DNA of 64,000 nt from Echinometra lucunter (Eukaryota > Echinodermata > Echinoidea > Camarodonta > Echinometridae), in NCBI GenBank assembly GCA_029962745.1, contig JAPZVO010000023.1, forward strand, positions 434,001 through 498,000, written 5' to 3'. Positions within the stretch are counted from its first letter, which is position 1. Each line of letters begins with the position of its first letter. The translations under genes and the position numbers were made by a program. The notes beneath the pieces were generated by a model. That model did not search any database. It was not told where the DNA came from and saw only the letters and a list, made by a program, of their open reading frames with translations. Positions 1-12,300 of this stretch are shown here, piece by piece.

Positions 1-249
1 GCTTCACACAACACACAGGGCCATTATGAAAGGGAGAAGAGTTATGTGACATATAACATAATATCATTGATCTCCTCAGATAACTTGTTTCAACATCCCC
101 TAGTAATAGCCCTTTCCACAAAGATTAGTGTGTTTGGGTTTTGTGCAAGGGTCCTGCATTATCTTCCTCCTAAGGAATTTATTAGTGATTTTTTTTTTTC
201 ACTGAGCACAGTTGGGGATGGGGGGGGGGGGGGGGGGGGGGGTCCTCAC
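1..249. other. NAA15 intron (partial) with poly-G tract
   Basis: No coding similarity seen. A run of more than 20 G lies at about 220-242, only a few bases from the exon 18 donor (C-run on the transcribed strand). Confidence 0.6.
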
Positions 250-347
250 CTGAATATTCCTATCAATGAGGTTGTCTCCTAGGTGAGTAGCTAATGAGAT
301 AGCTTCATCCTTCTTGGAAGGGTCTAGGAAGTACAAGGAAAGTGCAC
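250..347 (-). CDS. NAA15: NAA15 exon 18 (last exon inside the window)
   Basis: 98 bp: [20 protein letters not shown] then [13 protein letters not shown], matching human [22 protein letters not shown]. Donor GTGAGG is followed by an intron with a long G/C homopolymer. The remaining exons lie outside the window. Confidence 0.92.
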
Positions 348-3300
348 CTGTCCATCAAAAGAAAAGAAAATGTAAAATATTAATTACTCATGCTTTTTGC
401 AATTTTCATATGGATTTCTCCCAATGTATGACATTTGACAAGCAAAATGAACTCTAAAAAGAAAGAAATATAAGAGGACAATTTTGCTTACTTAAACAAA
501 TAGCACTACACATGTATCCTTAAGTGACACTTTTTGCAGTATTTCTGGATCCAAAATGTTAGGAATTACAGAGTATACATGAGCAGAAAGAGAAAAGGAA
601 AATGAAAATATTTTGATCCATTTTCAAATTTATTCCTGAATAAGAGCGATTTAATTTGAATTAATCATTAAAGTCTCAAAATGAAAACATACAATCAATA
701 TTGAAGTACAAAATTTGCAATTTTTCTGTTCAATTTTGGAAGTGATATTCACACTGAATCACGTTACATCGATTTTTATTTTCCAAACTATGTACATTAA
801 TAGATTAATGTCTCATCAAAGGACAAGAGTGCCGAGTCATGTTCAAACTTACGACCTTCACATCTCCATTCAAGTGTACAAACCATTCAACAACACCTTT
901 GAGATCTAACCACTACTTACCTGATATTCTATGTATTTGTGATGACAGGTGAGAGTCAATAAAGGTCTTGTTGTATTGTACAATGTCTTCTTCTCCTACT
1001 AGGAGTTTCACTTCTTGGTCTAGGACGGTTTTCACTGCTTCAGACTGCTGATCTATCCTCTCGCTCACTGTCCATAAACAAACAAATACACAGTATCATT
1101 AACACATAACTGTAATCTCAAAATAAGTATTAACACATTCATGACATAAATTAATTGAAGCCTTATTTGGTCAGCTTTTCTTCTTCAAATTGGCAACACC
1201 AGTATTTTCTTCTTTTTCTACATTTTTCTTTTAAGTCATGCATATGAAATGAACATAAATAGACAGAGAGTATGCTGAGAAGTCAAGAAGTTGTCAATTT
1301 TCGAACAAAAACAGTGATCGTAAACTTTCCAATAATGAAGGAGTTTAGGGCTTATTTTGCTTTTAAAAAAAATTAGCATCAAAAACAAATATGGATGCAA
1401 CCAACATGGGCACAATATGGGTGTATGTTTTTTTTTACTCTTTTTTTCTCATGTATGTTGTATATTTTTAGGGTGCTGCATCGAAAGTAATTGTGTTAAA
1501 CCCCAGCATCATTAACACACATGTAAATAAAAAAACAAGTTTAAAAGGGTTCAACATAGTATTCATTTCATAATCGTCATAGCAGGTTCTTTTATCCTCA
1601 GAATTCTCACAAGATAAGTTAAAAAGGTTAAGTTTATGAGAAGGAATTGAAACAAGATACCGGTATCTGAAATATATGCTGTCACCCATATGGGTCTGGA
1701 ATAATCAAATACTTCAGATATGAAGATTTACGTTACAACAAATTATCACAGCAAATACATCACAAAACACAAAATTAGAGTGAAAATTCAGTCTCATATA
1801 CAAGCAGTCATGCAAGAAACATTTTGGATACAATGTACATCAGATGGAAGGTACTCACCCTTTTTACAGAACTTAACTATACACTCATGTAGCTTTGCAT
1901 TCGAACTGTCGACAGCACGGGCCCAAAACACAAAATTAGAGTGAAAATTCAGTCTCATATACAAGCAGTCATGAGAGAAATATTCTGGATACAAGGTACA
2001 TCAGATGGAAGGTACTCACCCTTTTTACAGAACTTAACTATACACTCATGTAGCTTTGCATTCGAACTGTCGACAGCACGGGCCCTCTTGATGGACTGCA
2101 GCATAAGCAGCAGCTTGTCTGATGGACAAAAGAATGAACATTACAATAAGATACATGGAGATTTCATCTTTTTGAGTTTATTTTGAGTTTTCTTTGTTAA
2201 TAGTAAACAAGACACTGCTGATTTGTCAAATTATGTAAATATTGTTTGTAATTCTTCAGATTTTTGCTTTAATTGTGATCAATGAAAAAGAGAAGAAAAG
2301 AAGAAAAGAAACGTGTATATACAGAGCGCTCAAAGCTATATCTTTCTAGCCAAAAGAATGAATATGACAAAAGAATGAACATTACAATAAGAAACATGGA
2401 GATTTAAGCTTTTTGAGTTTACTTTGAGTTTTCTTTGTTTTTCTTAGTAAACAAGACACTGCTGATTTGTCAAATTATGTAAATATTGTTTGTAATTCTT
2501 CAGATTTTTGCTATAATTGTGATCAATGAAAGAGAGAAGAAAAAAAGAAAAGAAACGTGTATATACAGAGTGCTCAAAGCTATATCTTTCTAGCCAAGTG
2601 TGATAAATAGCCATACTCATGTACCTTCCCACATTTCATTTCTCACATTGGCAATTTGAAATCATTCTTTAAGGCCAGGTGCCATGAATAGCTATACTCA
2701 TGTACCTTCCCCACATTTCATTCATCACATTGGCAATTTGAAATCATTCTTTAATAAGTCATATTTCTCTTCAAAATCGAAATCCTGCAAAAGAAAGGGG
2801 GAAAGAGAATCAAAGAAAGGACGATCTATGCTTTGTAGTGTCAAGGTTTGTTCTGATATGGGGGAGGGTGGAGGAACTGCAGGGTATTTTTAAGCATAAA
2901 TTTTTGTGTAGAACATGAATAATAATAACACAATAAAGGATGGCACTTAAAACGTATCACACTCATTCACTTGCATGTTACAAAATGCGCTAAAAAATCT
3001 CCTCAGAAAAACCCCCATGGTTCCCCCCCCCCCTTAAATTTGAACAGGCATTTCAACATCTTGAAGTACCAGAATGGGCAGCTTTTAATCATGGCAGCCT
3101 GCTAGCTTTTTCCTTTGTTCTTTCTTGCTCTTTAGCTCTGCTGCCTTCAAAATGCACAGAGTACGTCTGTGATTGCGAGACTAGTCATACCAAGCAGCTT
3201 GCTGCACGCCGCCTTTATTCACTTGACCTCGCATTGTTGTTTTAGTTTATTTATAGCCTTGAATTTTTTTCGTACAAAAACGTTTTAAGGCTATAATAAA

Positions 3301-6300
3301 TTAAAACAACAACATGCTCATGAGTGAGTAAAGGTTGCATGCAGCAAGCTGCCCGATATGTTGACTAGTCTCACAATCACAGACATATTCTCCGCATTTC
3401 AAGGAGAGCTGGAAATAGCAATGAAAAAGCTAGCAGGCCACCGTGATTAAAGGCATTGGCTAACTTTGTGAGCAGCTGATTTAAAAAATTCTCAAACTAA
3501 GATGAAACATGTGTATGAGTACTTGTATTTATAATCAAAAACCCTGAAACCAACCATAATTTGGAAGGAAAAGCTGTAAATTAGACACAAACCGCGATTT
3601 TATAAGCTTTCGTCTCGAGAGACACTGAACTAAGAGGACCGTTTGGACGAATTAAAAAATACCGTTACTTGCCTTCCGCCGCGTGATACGTCAATACACA
3701 CAGTGCGGTACGTTGAGTCATGTGCGCATGCGCACTCCTATGCAACCGACCCTCGTATATTTTTCAAACATTGGTTCACATTTCTAATAATTAAATATAC
3801 TTCCCGTGGATATTATGCTCCAAAACTTTCACACTGGTATTTTTACACTGTAACCCTAATGTTTATCCCATTTTTAAGTAACAAAATGAGATTTTTTTTA
3901 AATCATAACAATGTTAGCCAATACCTTTAAAGGCTAGAGAATGGGTGGCAAGGACCACACAGAGACTGACTTACCTTTCCTGTAGTAGATCTCAAAAGCC
4001 ATAAGGTGTGTGGCTATGAGGTTCTTTGCTAAGGATTGTAATGGCTTCAAGAAGTAGATGGCTTGTTCCAGGGGGTCCTCAACCTAGTACAAGCAGAGAG
4101 AACACAATTAAATAACACTAATGAATAATCATTACTCATAGCATGACTTATGCACATAAATGATACTTAATAATAATTCATTCTTACACAGTGCATTTTA
4201 CACTAAGATGTTTGAAACAACTTTAGAAACAATTACTTAATGTAGACATATCTCAAGGAAAGTTTAACAAGCTGCCCAATTAAAAGAGCACAGGTGTTTA
4301 CCTACTCAATTTTGAGTTCCAGGCACATCTTTAGGCATCTTCATACATCACTAAATCAAGGAAAAAAATTCACGGGGGCGGCGGGCGAATTCGCCCCGGA
4401 AACGCCTGAAAGAGCTCCCGAAACGGGCCGAAAAAATGATTTCGGGGGCGACGGAAAATTAGAAAATCGCCCCCGAAAGTTTTTGGTGGGAATCGAGCAA
4501 GTCCGTTCCTGAACCAATCGCATTTTGGAGGAAGTTTCAGCACTGTTGGAAAGCTCTGATGAAGCACATGGCACATGGCACATGCGCTTTTTTTTTTTTG
4601 ACGGATCAACTTCAAACTTGGTTCATGAATGCATATGGGAAGGACAATGACCTGATTAGATTTTGGGGACTCAAGGTCAAAGGCCAAAGGGTGATAGAGG
4701 TCATTATATACATGAAACTTGCTTGTTCTTGTGATAAATCAACAAATCTGTGAAGTTTAACTTCAAACTAGCCCCCGAAAATAGTAGCCCCCGAAATGGG
4801 AAAAGTAGCCCCCGAAAGTTGAAAAAGTAGCCCCCGAAAAATTGTATAAAACTCGAAATGGAGCCCCCGAAATAAAAAAATTAATTTTTTCCCTGCACTA
4901 AATATTGTTGACCTACCTCATAGGTCCATTTGGTTGTCTTACGCACTATAAAATTTTTTTTTTTTATAATCAAACAAACTATAGACCGATCTGGCTTATT
5001 GTTGAGGGCAGCAGATGATTCGCAGAAAAATTGTTGTGTCCCCATAGAGTTAGTGCAGTGCATTTCTGCAGAGCCCAGTAGCTGTAAGCAGCGCACAAAG
5101 ATTATCAAGCATGCTCTTTATGATCTTTGGTAGTATGCGCAGCAGAGAAATCCATTCCTAACCATAGAGCTACAGACACACTATGATACGCACTAACTTG
5201 GGAACACCACAGTAATGGCGCTTCCCACAAATCACATATCACTCCTTGGATCGGTCTATAGTAAAAAAATGTCTACTTACTCTTGCTAGTTTATCTGGTA
5301 CAAGTTCTTCCTCCTTGGGTCCATCCAAGTCAGGATCATGTTTGTTCTTGCTTTGCTTCTCATGAGCCTTGTTCCTTTCCTCTTCTTCTTTCTGCTGCTG
5401 TGCTTTCTTCTGCGCTCTCCTCTGCTTACTCCGTAGCTTCTTCAGCTCCTTGGGAGTGAGGTTAGCCGTGTCGATGTCATCTGCTGCGTCAGAGTCAGCT
5501 AGCGGCTTGTCGTGTAACCTGAGATACACCTGTTGAAAGATGAAATGAAAATTGAATGGTGAGCAATTCAGCTCTAAAAGTTACAAAGAGTTCTGGTACA
5601 AAAAAAAATCAAGAACCAATATTTTGTTACCTTGTTACCTCGACAACAATTAAAATGAATTCAACCCATGGAATACTAAGCCTGTGATAACTCAGGCTAA
5701 GGCCTATGGAAAATGTGTGTTATAGTGAAATCCAATCATGCTCAACAGGTTAATACAAAAGTTTGTATATCAGTCTCATCACAAAATCATACGGTCCAAG
5801 TGGAAGGTACTCTGAAACTAATAAATCAGGTAATACACTTACCATACAGTCTCAGGGCGACAAAATAATTTCAAATTCTGGTTTGCACATGCAATAATCA
5901 AACCTACAACTATTAATTTAGCTAAGTGGTCATACTGAATAAATATGTAACGAAGATTGGTAGCTTACCTCTATTGCTATCTTTGCACATTTGAAGTAGA
6001 ACCTATGATTTCTTAGAACATCTTCTAACCTCAAGAGACTGAGGTATGCTCGTAATGTCATCTTCCTCATACAGTAAGAATGGAAGTCAAACTGGTCTTC
6101 AATGATTTCAGTAAAATGCTGCACAATGAAAGATAAAATCAAGCTTTCACTGTCAATGTTCATATTCATACCAATCACTGGATACAAAAATCTAAAATAT
6201 TGTAACAAACATCTGAAGTACAAAAGTCTGACTTGAACGTTAACAAGATATTCAATTAGTGAAATGAGAAATCACAGCCTTTTTTTCATATTTTCAATAT

Positions 6301-9300
6301 ATTGTCATTATTTGAAGCAATGTTTATAGCTTAGTTTTTATGCTAGGTTTATGACAACTTCAAAAAACCTTTGTAACGTTTTAATAAAAAAATCATAACT
6401 TGCCCTCAGAAGTGTTTTATTTGGGTTCGATGTTCGAGGGTTTTCTCCTCACTCACAGGATGTCAGGAGAGGGAACCTTATCATCATCATAGGGCAATAT
6501 TTATCATCAAAAGAATTTTGTAGCCAGACTGAATAGATTTTGTCACATAGTATGTCTTCTAAAGAAATGTTTTGCCTTACCATCAATATAACACTCAACT
6601 GGCTGATACCAAATGGAAGTTTATTTATACCCTCTTATAGCAATTGCAACATATCAATTTTTATGCTTATCTCTAATGGATGGCAACAGTGGGTACTTCA
6701 AGACTAAATGATTTTTTTAAATATTACAATAAAATCACAAGGCAATTTTATAGGAAACAGGTGCAAGTGAATACCCCAATCCTAGATAATGTGATATGCG
6801 ATATACAAGAACGGAATATTGTTATTACTATTCCTATTAAAAAACCTAAGAAAGCTCATTTTTTAGGGTTTTATCTTGATACACAGATTATCATATGGAT
6901 AGTTTAGTGCTTACCCTGTCGACTTCATGGCATTTCTTGAGAGCTTCACCAAACATTCCTTGTCTCTGATAGCTGAGAGCACACTCTGTTTGGAACCACA
7001 TACACTGCATTTCATTCAAGTTCTCTACAGCTGGCACACCTTCCTGTTACACAAATAACATAGGATTGCAATTGTAGGTCTAGAATTAATAACATCTAAG
7101 GTGGCTCAGCTAAGGCCCACCCCACACTACACAATCCGTCTGCAATCCGATTTTGGAAAAAAAAAATTGTTACAGCATTTGCTATGAACATTCAAACATG
7201 AAAAATCTTAGTGATCAAAGTTCAGAATAGTTGCATGAATACAAAAATCGAAATTCCGGGCTATTGCGAGCCTCCCTGTATGAATAAAGGCAAACTCAAT
7301 TCCAAATCATAGTGACGTTATAGCAGTCTTGCGATCGGCTACGATTTGAAGTGGATGTGTCCTTTACTCCGACCACAAGGCTTGCAGTTAATCAAAATTT
7401 CAATTTTAGTATTCCTTTCATTATTCCAAACTTCAATAAGATAGTTTTACTTGTTTAAACATTTATTTTTAACCCTAACCAGGCCAGGCTTTTTTGGCCG
7501 TTTGTGGCCGGGGGGGGGGCAAAATTAATTTCTTATGTTTTCTATTGTTTTTAAAATTTTCTTATATATATCATATATAATACACGGCCAAGACACCTCA
7601 CTTACAAACCCAACTCCTCCCTACTGCCAAAATCCAGCCCTGAGGAAGACCTGTCACAGGGTCAAAAGCTCGGCATAATAAAGGCAGAGTGAACATACTC
7701 GCAATGTCCAGCCGCCTCCTTCAGTCACAACTATAATTTTCATACGATGCAGCACCCATCACGTACGTGGCCGAAGCACTTTCACATGATATATATATAT
7801 ATATAAAAAAATTGGGACCTTGACCATGACCATGACCTTGGACATCATAAATATTTATTCAAACATAGGAAATATTATGTGTATTTGTTCGGTAAATAAT
7901 CTGGCGTACATACATGATTCATACACAACTCATCCCAAACTATACCACTTCATGTGTTATAATATAGGAAAATTCACTTTTTGGCACGTGCACGATTGTA
8001 AAATACCATGCTGCGTAGGTCCAAATTTGGTCAATCAAAAGATGCACAAGACTCGGGGCTCAAAAGTCATTAAAGGCTGCGGCGAAACCTTTTACGGTTT
8101 AAAAATTATCGCAAAAAAAAATCACAGGGGGGTTGATACAAACCCCCCCCGGCCATTTGTTCAAAAATCGGATCACAGTCGGATCGTATAGTGTGCGGTG
8201 GGCTTTAACAGAGTCTGGATGGGTTAGGAATACGAACAATGCAGACACAATGTGCATTTTGCATTCTTTAAACATCTTTTTTGCATTACTCCATTTAGCA
8301 AAGCTACCTTTTCAAAAATCTATTATGCTCATGACTTTATATTTCTCATTATTTAGGGTGTGTGGACTGAATCATATATCATCCAAATATTGAAGAAACA
8401 TTTAAAAAAAACAATTTCTTATTTAAGGAAATTTGGATTTGTGAAAAACTTAAGAAAAATTTAGGTTATCACTATCCCAATCTAATATGAGCAAAAAAAT
8501 TTGTCAACATACCTTTTATCACAACTTCAAAATTTCAATCACAAAATTTTAATTTTGGTGCGTGTTTGAGAGTGTATCTTTCTCTCTTGGGTTTTTGTTT
8601 TTTGTTTTTTTTGGAGGGGGGTTATAGAGTTTGGTTTTCAGTACACATGGAACACTAAAAGGCAAAGTGTGAATCTCGACGGCAGCAGCGGCAGCAGCAA
8701 CAGCAGTAGTAAGTAATATTATTTTCATCACCATCATCACTAACATTATCATAACCATTATTAAAGTATGCATGCTATAATATAATAGTAACTCACCCTT
8801 GTGAACTTGCTACACATCTCCTCTGCAGGTTTGACCATGTTAGCCCTTAGCATGTACTTGGCACATTTATAGTTGACATAGCGGTCAGCTGTGTCCAGTG
8901 ATTGGGCTTCATCGAGACATTCTACTGCCTTCTTAGCATCTCTCGCATGCTAAAAATAACAAAACACAAAGTTGAATTAACTCATCATATCCAGCATAAA
9001 GGAATATAATGCAGACAAGTATCACTTCTTGTTAATGTGTTAATAATAGAGAAGAATGAACCCATATCAAATACATGTAGCTATTTTTACTTAGAAGTCA
9101 CTGAAAGGTCTTTTCCATCTTACTGCTTTTCTCATCAAAGGCAATTTAGCAAAAGCTGGAAAATTCAATTGGATATTTCTTGTAAAATAATTCATAACAA
9201 AGGTGATCTGAGAATTTCATGTTTCATTAAAACCTGATATGGCCCACTAAATGAAGCTTTCACACAGCAATTCACACGCCACTATATTTGTGAACAGTGG

Positions 9301-12300
9301 TGTATCTGTTAACGTGCACTGCAAAAACTGGTCAACATCAAGTTCAGTGTTCATGTACAGGCTCCCCATATTGAGATACCACTGGCATCATGAATGAATA
9401 AATATAACATACTTCCAACAAATTATCTCAAAATGGATATGGATTTTTAAAAACAGTGCTGAGCACAGCATCCAAAATCTGAGTATAACTAAATACTTTG
9501 TTGTGTTCGAAGTCTAAATTACAAAATTTCACTTGATTACATGCAGCATGTACCTTGTAGATTTTGGCTTTGGCAATGAAGAGTTCTATGAGAGTGGGTG
9601 TGTGTTCAATAGCTCTGTTGATGAATTCAAAGGCCTTGTCCAGGTTGCCTAAATGATCATAGTGCTGAGAAAGAAAGTATAATGTCCAGAGCAGTACTGT
9701 TGGTGGTTCACACTCCCCTTCTGTAGGATCTGTAACAATAATGGAATCAAGAGATGAGAGGAAGTCCTTTAAGTGCAGAATAGTATTATACACCTTGGTG
9801 CCATTACTAAAAACTAGCCATTATAGTAGCTTTGCCATCAAATCTAGTATTCCATGAAAGTTATCACTGATGGCAAAGTTACTATAATAGCAAATTTTAT
9901 GCAACGGCACCTTATCTTCTTCCAATCTTTAAGCAAGCCCTCAGAATTGTTTTATTTGGGTTCGATGTTTGAGGGTTTTCTCCTCACCCACAGGATGTCA
10001 GGAGAGGGAACCTTATCATCATCATAGGGCATGTCTATCCTTCAAAAAACATTCCACTTCAGGAAAAACATCTTTCCCTCTCTATTTCAAAGTAGTGACT
10101 TTGATCTTTCATATTTTATCCTTTCTTTACAAAGAGGGATATACAAAGCAAATAATGCAAAGTGGAATGGGTTGTTAGGAAAAAAATCTTTCCTATTCTA
10201 TGTGAAATGACCTCCCAACCTTTCTGACTGAAAAAAATAGGGATGATTTTGCTCAAAATTAGGAAAGAAACAGCATTTCCCATAGGAGTGTGTAGTAAAT
10301 TTATCGAGAAAAATGGGAAAATCAGATCGAAACAAGAGCTTTGAATGGTCAAAATTCAGATTCTTTCCTCAAATTCAGAATGGTTGGGAGGTCTTTGTGA
10401 AAGCACTAACCTTCTGTACTAAATCTTCCTATGGAATCTAGGCATTCCTTATAGCCTAATACCATCCTCTCTATTGCAGCAACCTTGGCAGGGTCTTGGT
10501 ATAGTCCTCTCAAGCTGGTGAAGGCTGGAGGTACTCCTTTCCTGAACATCTTCCTCAAGTATTCATCCAACATCCTATCAAACACTTCCCCTACAGGCCA
10601 AAAAAAACACAAGAATGTTACAGTTACATGCTCTCTTTTGTTCATCTCGTTGACTAGCAAGTCCATGAATTCAAACATCTAACACAACAATGTAAAGTGC
10701 TTTCCCAACAAGCAATGAAATATACATAAGGACTTCAACATCACTTTGCAATACTTTGGAAACTTAGGTCCTTGGGATCATCAAACTTACCTTGTTATAG
10801 CAGGAATTTCCTTATATCAGGTTAAAAAAAAAAAAGAAGAATATAAAGAGCTGGAACCAGAATATGACTTTGTTATATCAGTAATATTGTTATATCAGAT
10901 CTCTTTAAACCAAGGTTACACTGTATACAATCTGTTGCCATAAGAATTTCTATCTTTCTTTCACCCAAAGTTCTTTGATCTTGCTTTTTCTAAAAAGCTA
11001 AATCCGAAAGTCCCATGATGAAATAATACTTCTAAATCTTAAACAATAAAGAATATTAATTAACACTGCCTAACTGGTAAGGTTTTCTTTCTTAAAAGGT
11101 GTCGATCAAAAAATGGGAAGGAAAAGGAAGGTTACTATCAAATACCTGTTACAAATCTGAGGGGTATTCTCTTGGGGGCTGCTGCTCTAGGGTATTTGCC
11201 CATGTAAGTGGTATAGATGGCTAATCTCTCGGCCTCCGTCTGTGGGTTGGTGCTTTTCTCCAAACCCTCATAGTAGGCCCAGTTCTCTGGGTTCCGCTCT
11301 AACAGGTGCTCAAAGATCTGCTTTGCTTCATCTGGTTTGCCGAGCTTTAATAACAGATCAGCTGGGGAAATCAGAAAGACATTAACAAAGTATGTACCAT
11401 CCGATTCTCACTCTACTGTTCAATTACCAAATATTCATTCCAACATAATTAAAAATGACTGCTAATCTAACTTTAAGTCAAATCAGTCAAGAATCAATGA
11501 TTGCAATAAGGTTACACAGGGCATTCAAATACAAGCCATCAATAAGTTGATTACAGAACATTGTCCTCGGCTAATACAACAGGGATCTTTTCTCTACAAA
11601 GCAGGTGATAACATGATTAATTTTTCTTGAATAACCATTTGTGAAGAAGAAAAAAAACGACTGCTGAAGTGAAGTAGAAGCAACATTCTAACTGCAATAC
11701 TTCACTTGTGCAGTATATCCTTATAAGGTTCTTGTTTTACCTTTTGTTTCTTGAAGGCAGACTTGGTCACATATCTGTTGTTGATACTGAATGAGATGAT
11801 TTAGAGCTTCTTGATGTTTACCAGCTTCTCTCATCACTTGATTCATATAGAGAAGGAACTCGCTATGTTCATAGTCATACGTTTTCACCTGCAAGAAACA
11901 AAGGCTTAGTTTGTTATCTTTTTCTCCCTAAAGGTTTTCTACACTACACATTTCCATATCAAGCCAATTCAGAAAATTTCCAAACTAATTATGCAGGCAT
12001 AAGATAAGATGATGATTTTTTTTTCATGAAGAATTGAGCCTGCAGTACTTGCACATACTTTTTATCACTTGCTGCATAGAATGACAAAGTAGTGTTAATT
12101 TTCTAACCAAATGTAATAACATCCATGATCTTCTCAACACATTGACAATTTCCTAATAATATAATTTGTTTTCCAGTTAAGAGTACAAACACAGAGCCTC
12201 ATCAAGCTTGGACCTCCTAAATATGCAGTGGATTCCTATGACTTGAACATGACAGACCAGAACTTTTTCTATCATGAATTTCCTGTGAAGAATATGTGTA

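Noticed and set aside
7620..7700. Self-cleaving hammerhead-type ribozyme of a Penelope-like element (CTGAGGAAG...GGTCAAAAGC)
   Set aside because: The core CTGANGA/GAAA arrangement is not met; it may be only a retroelement tail.
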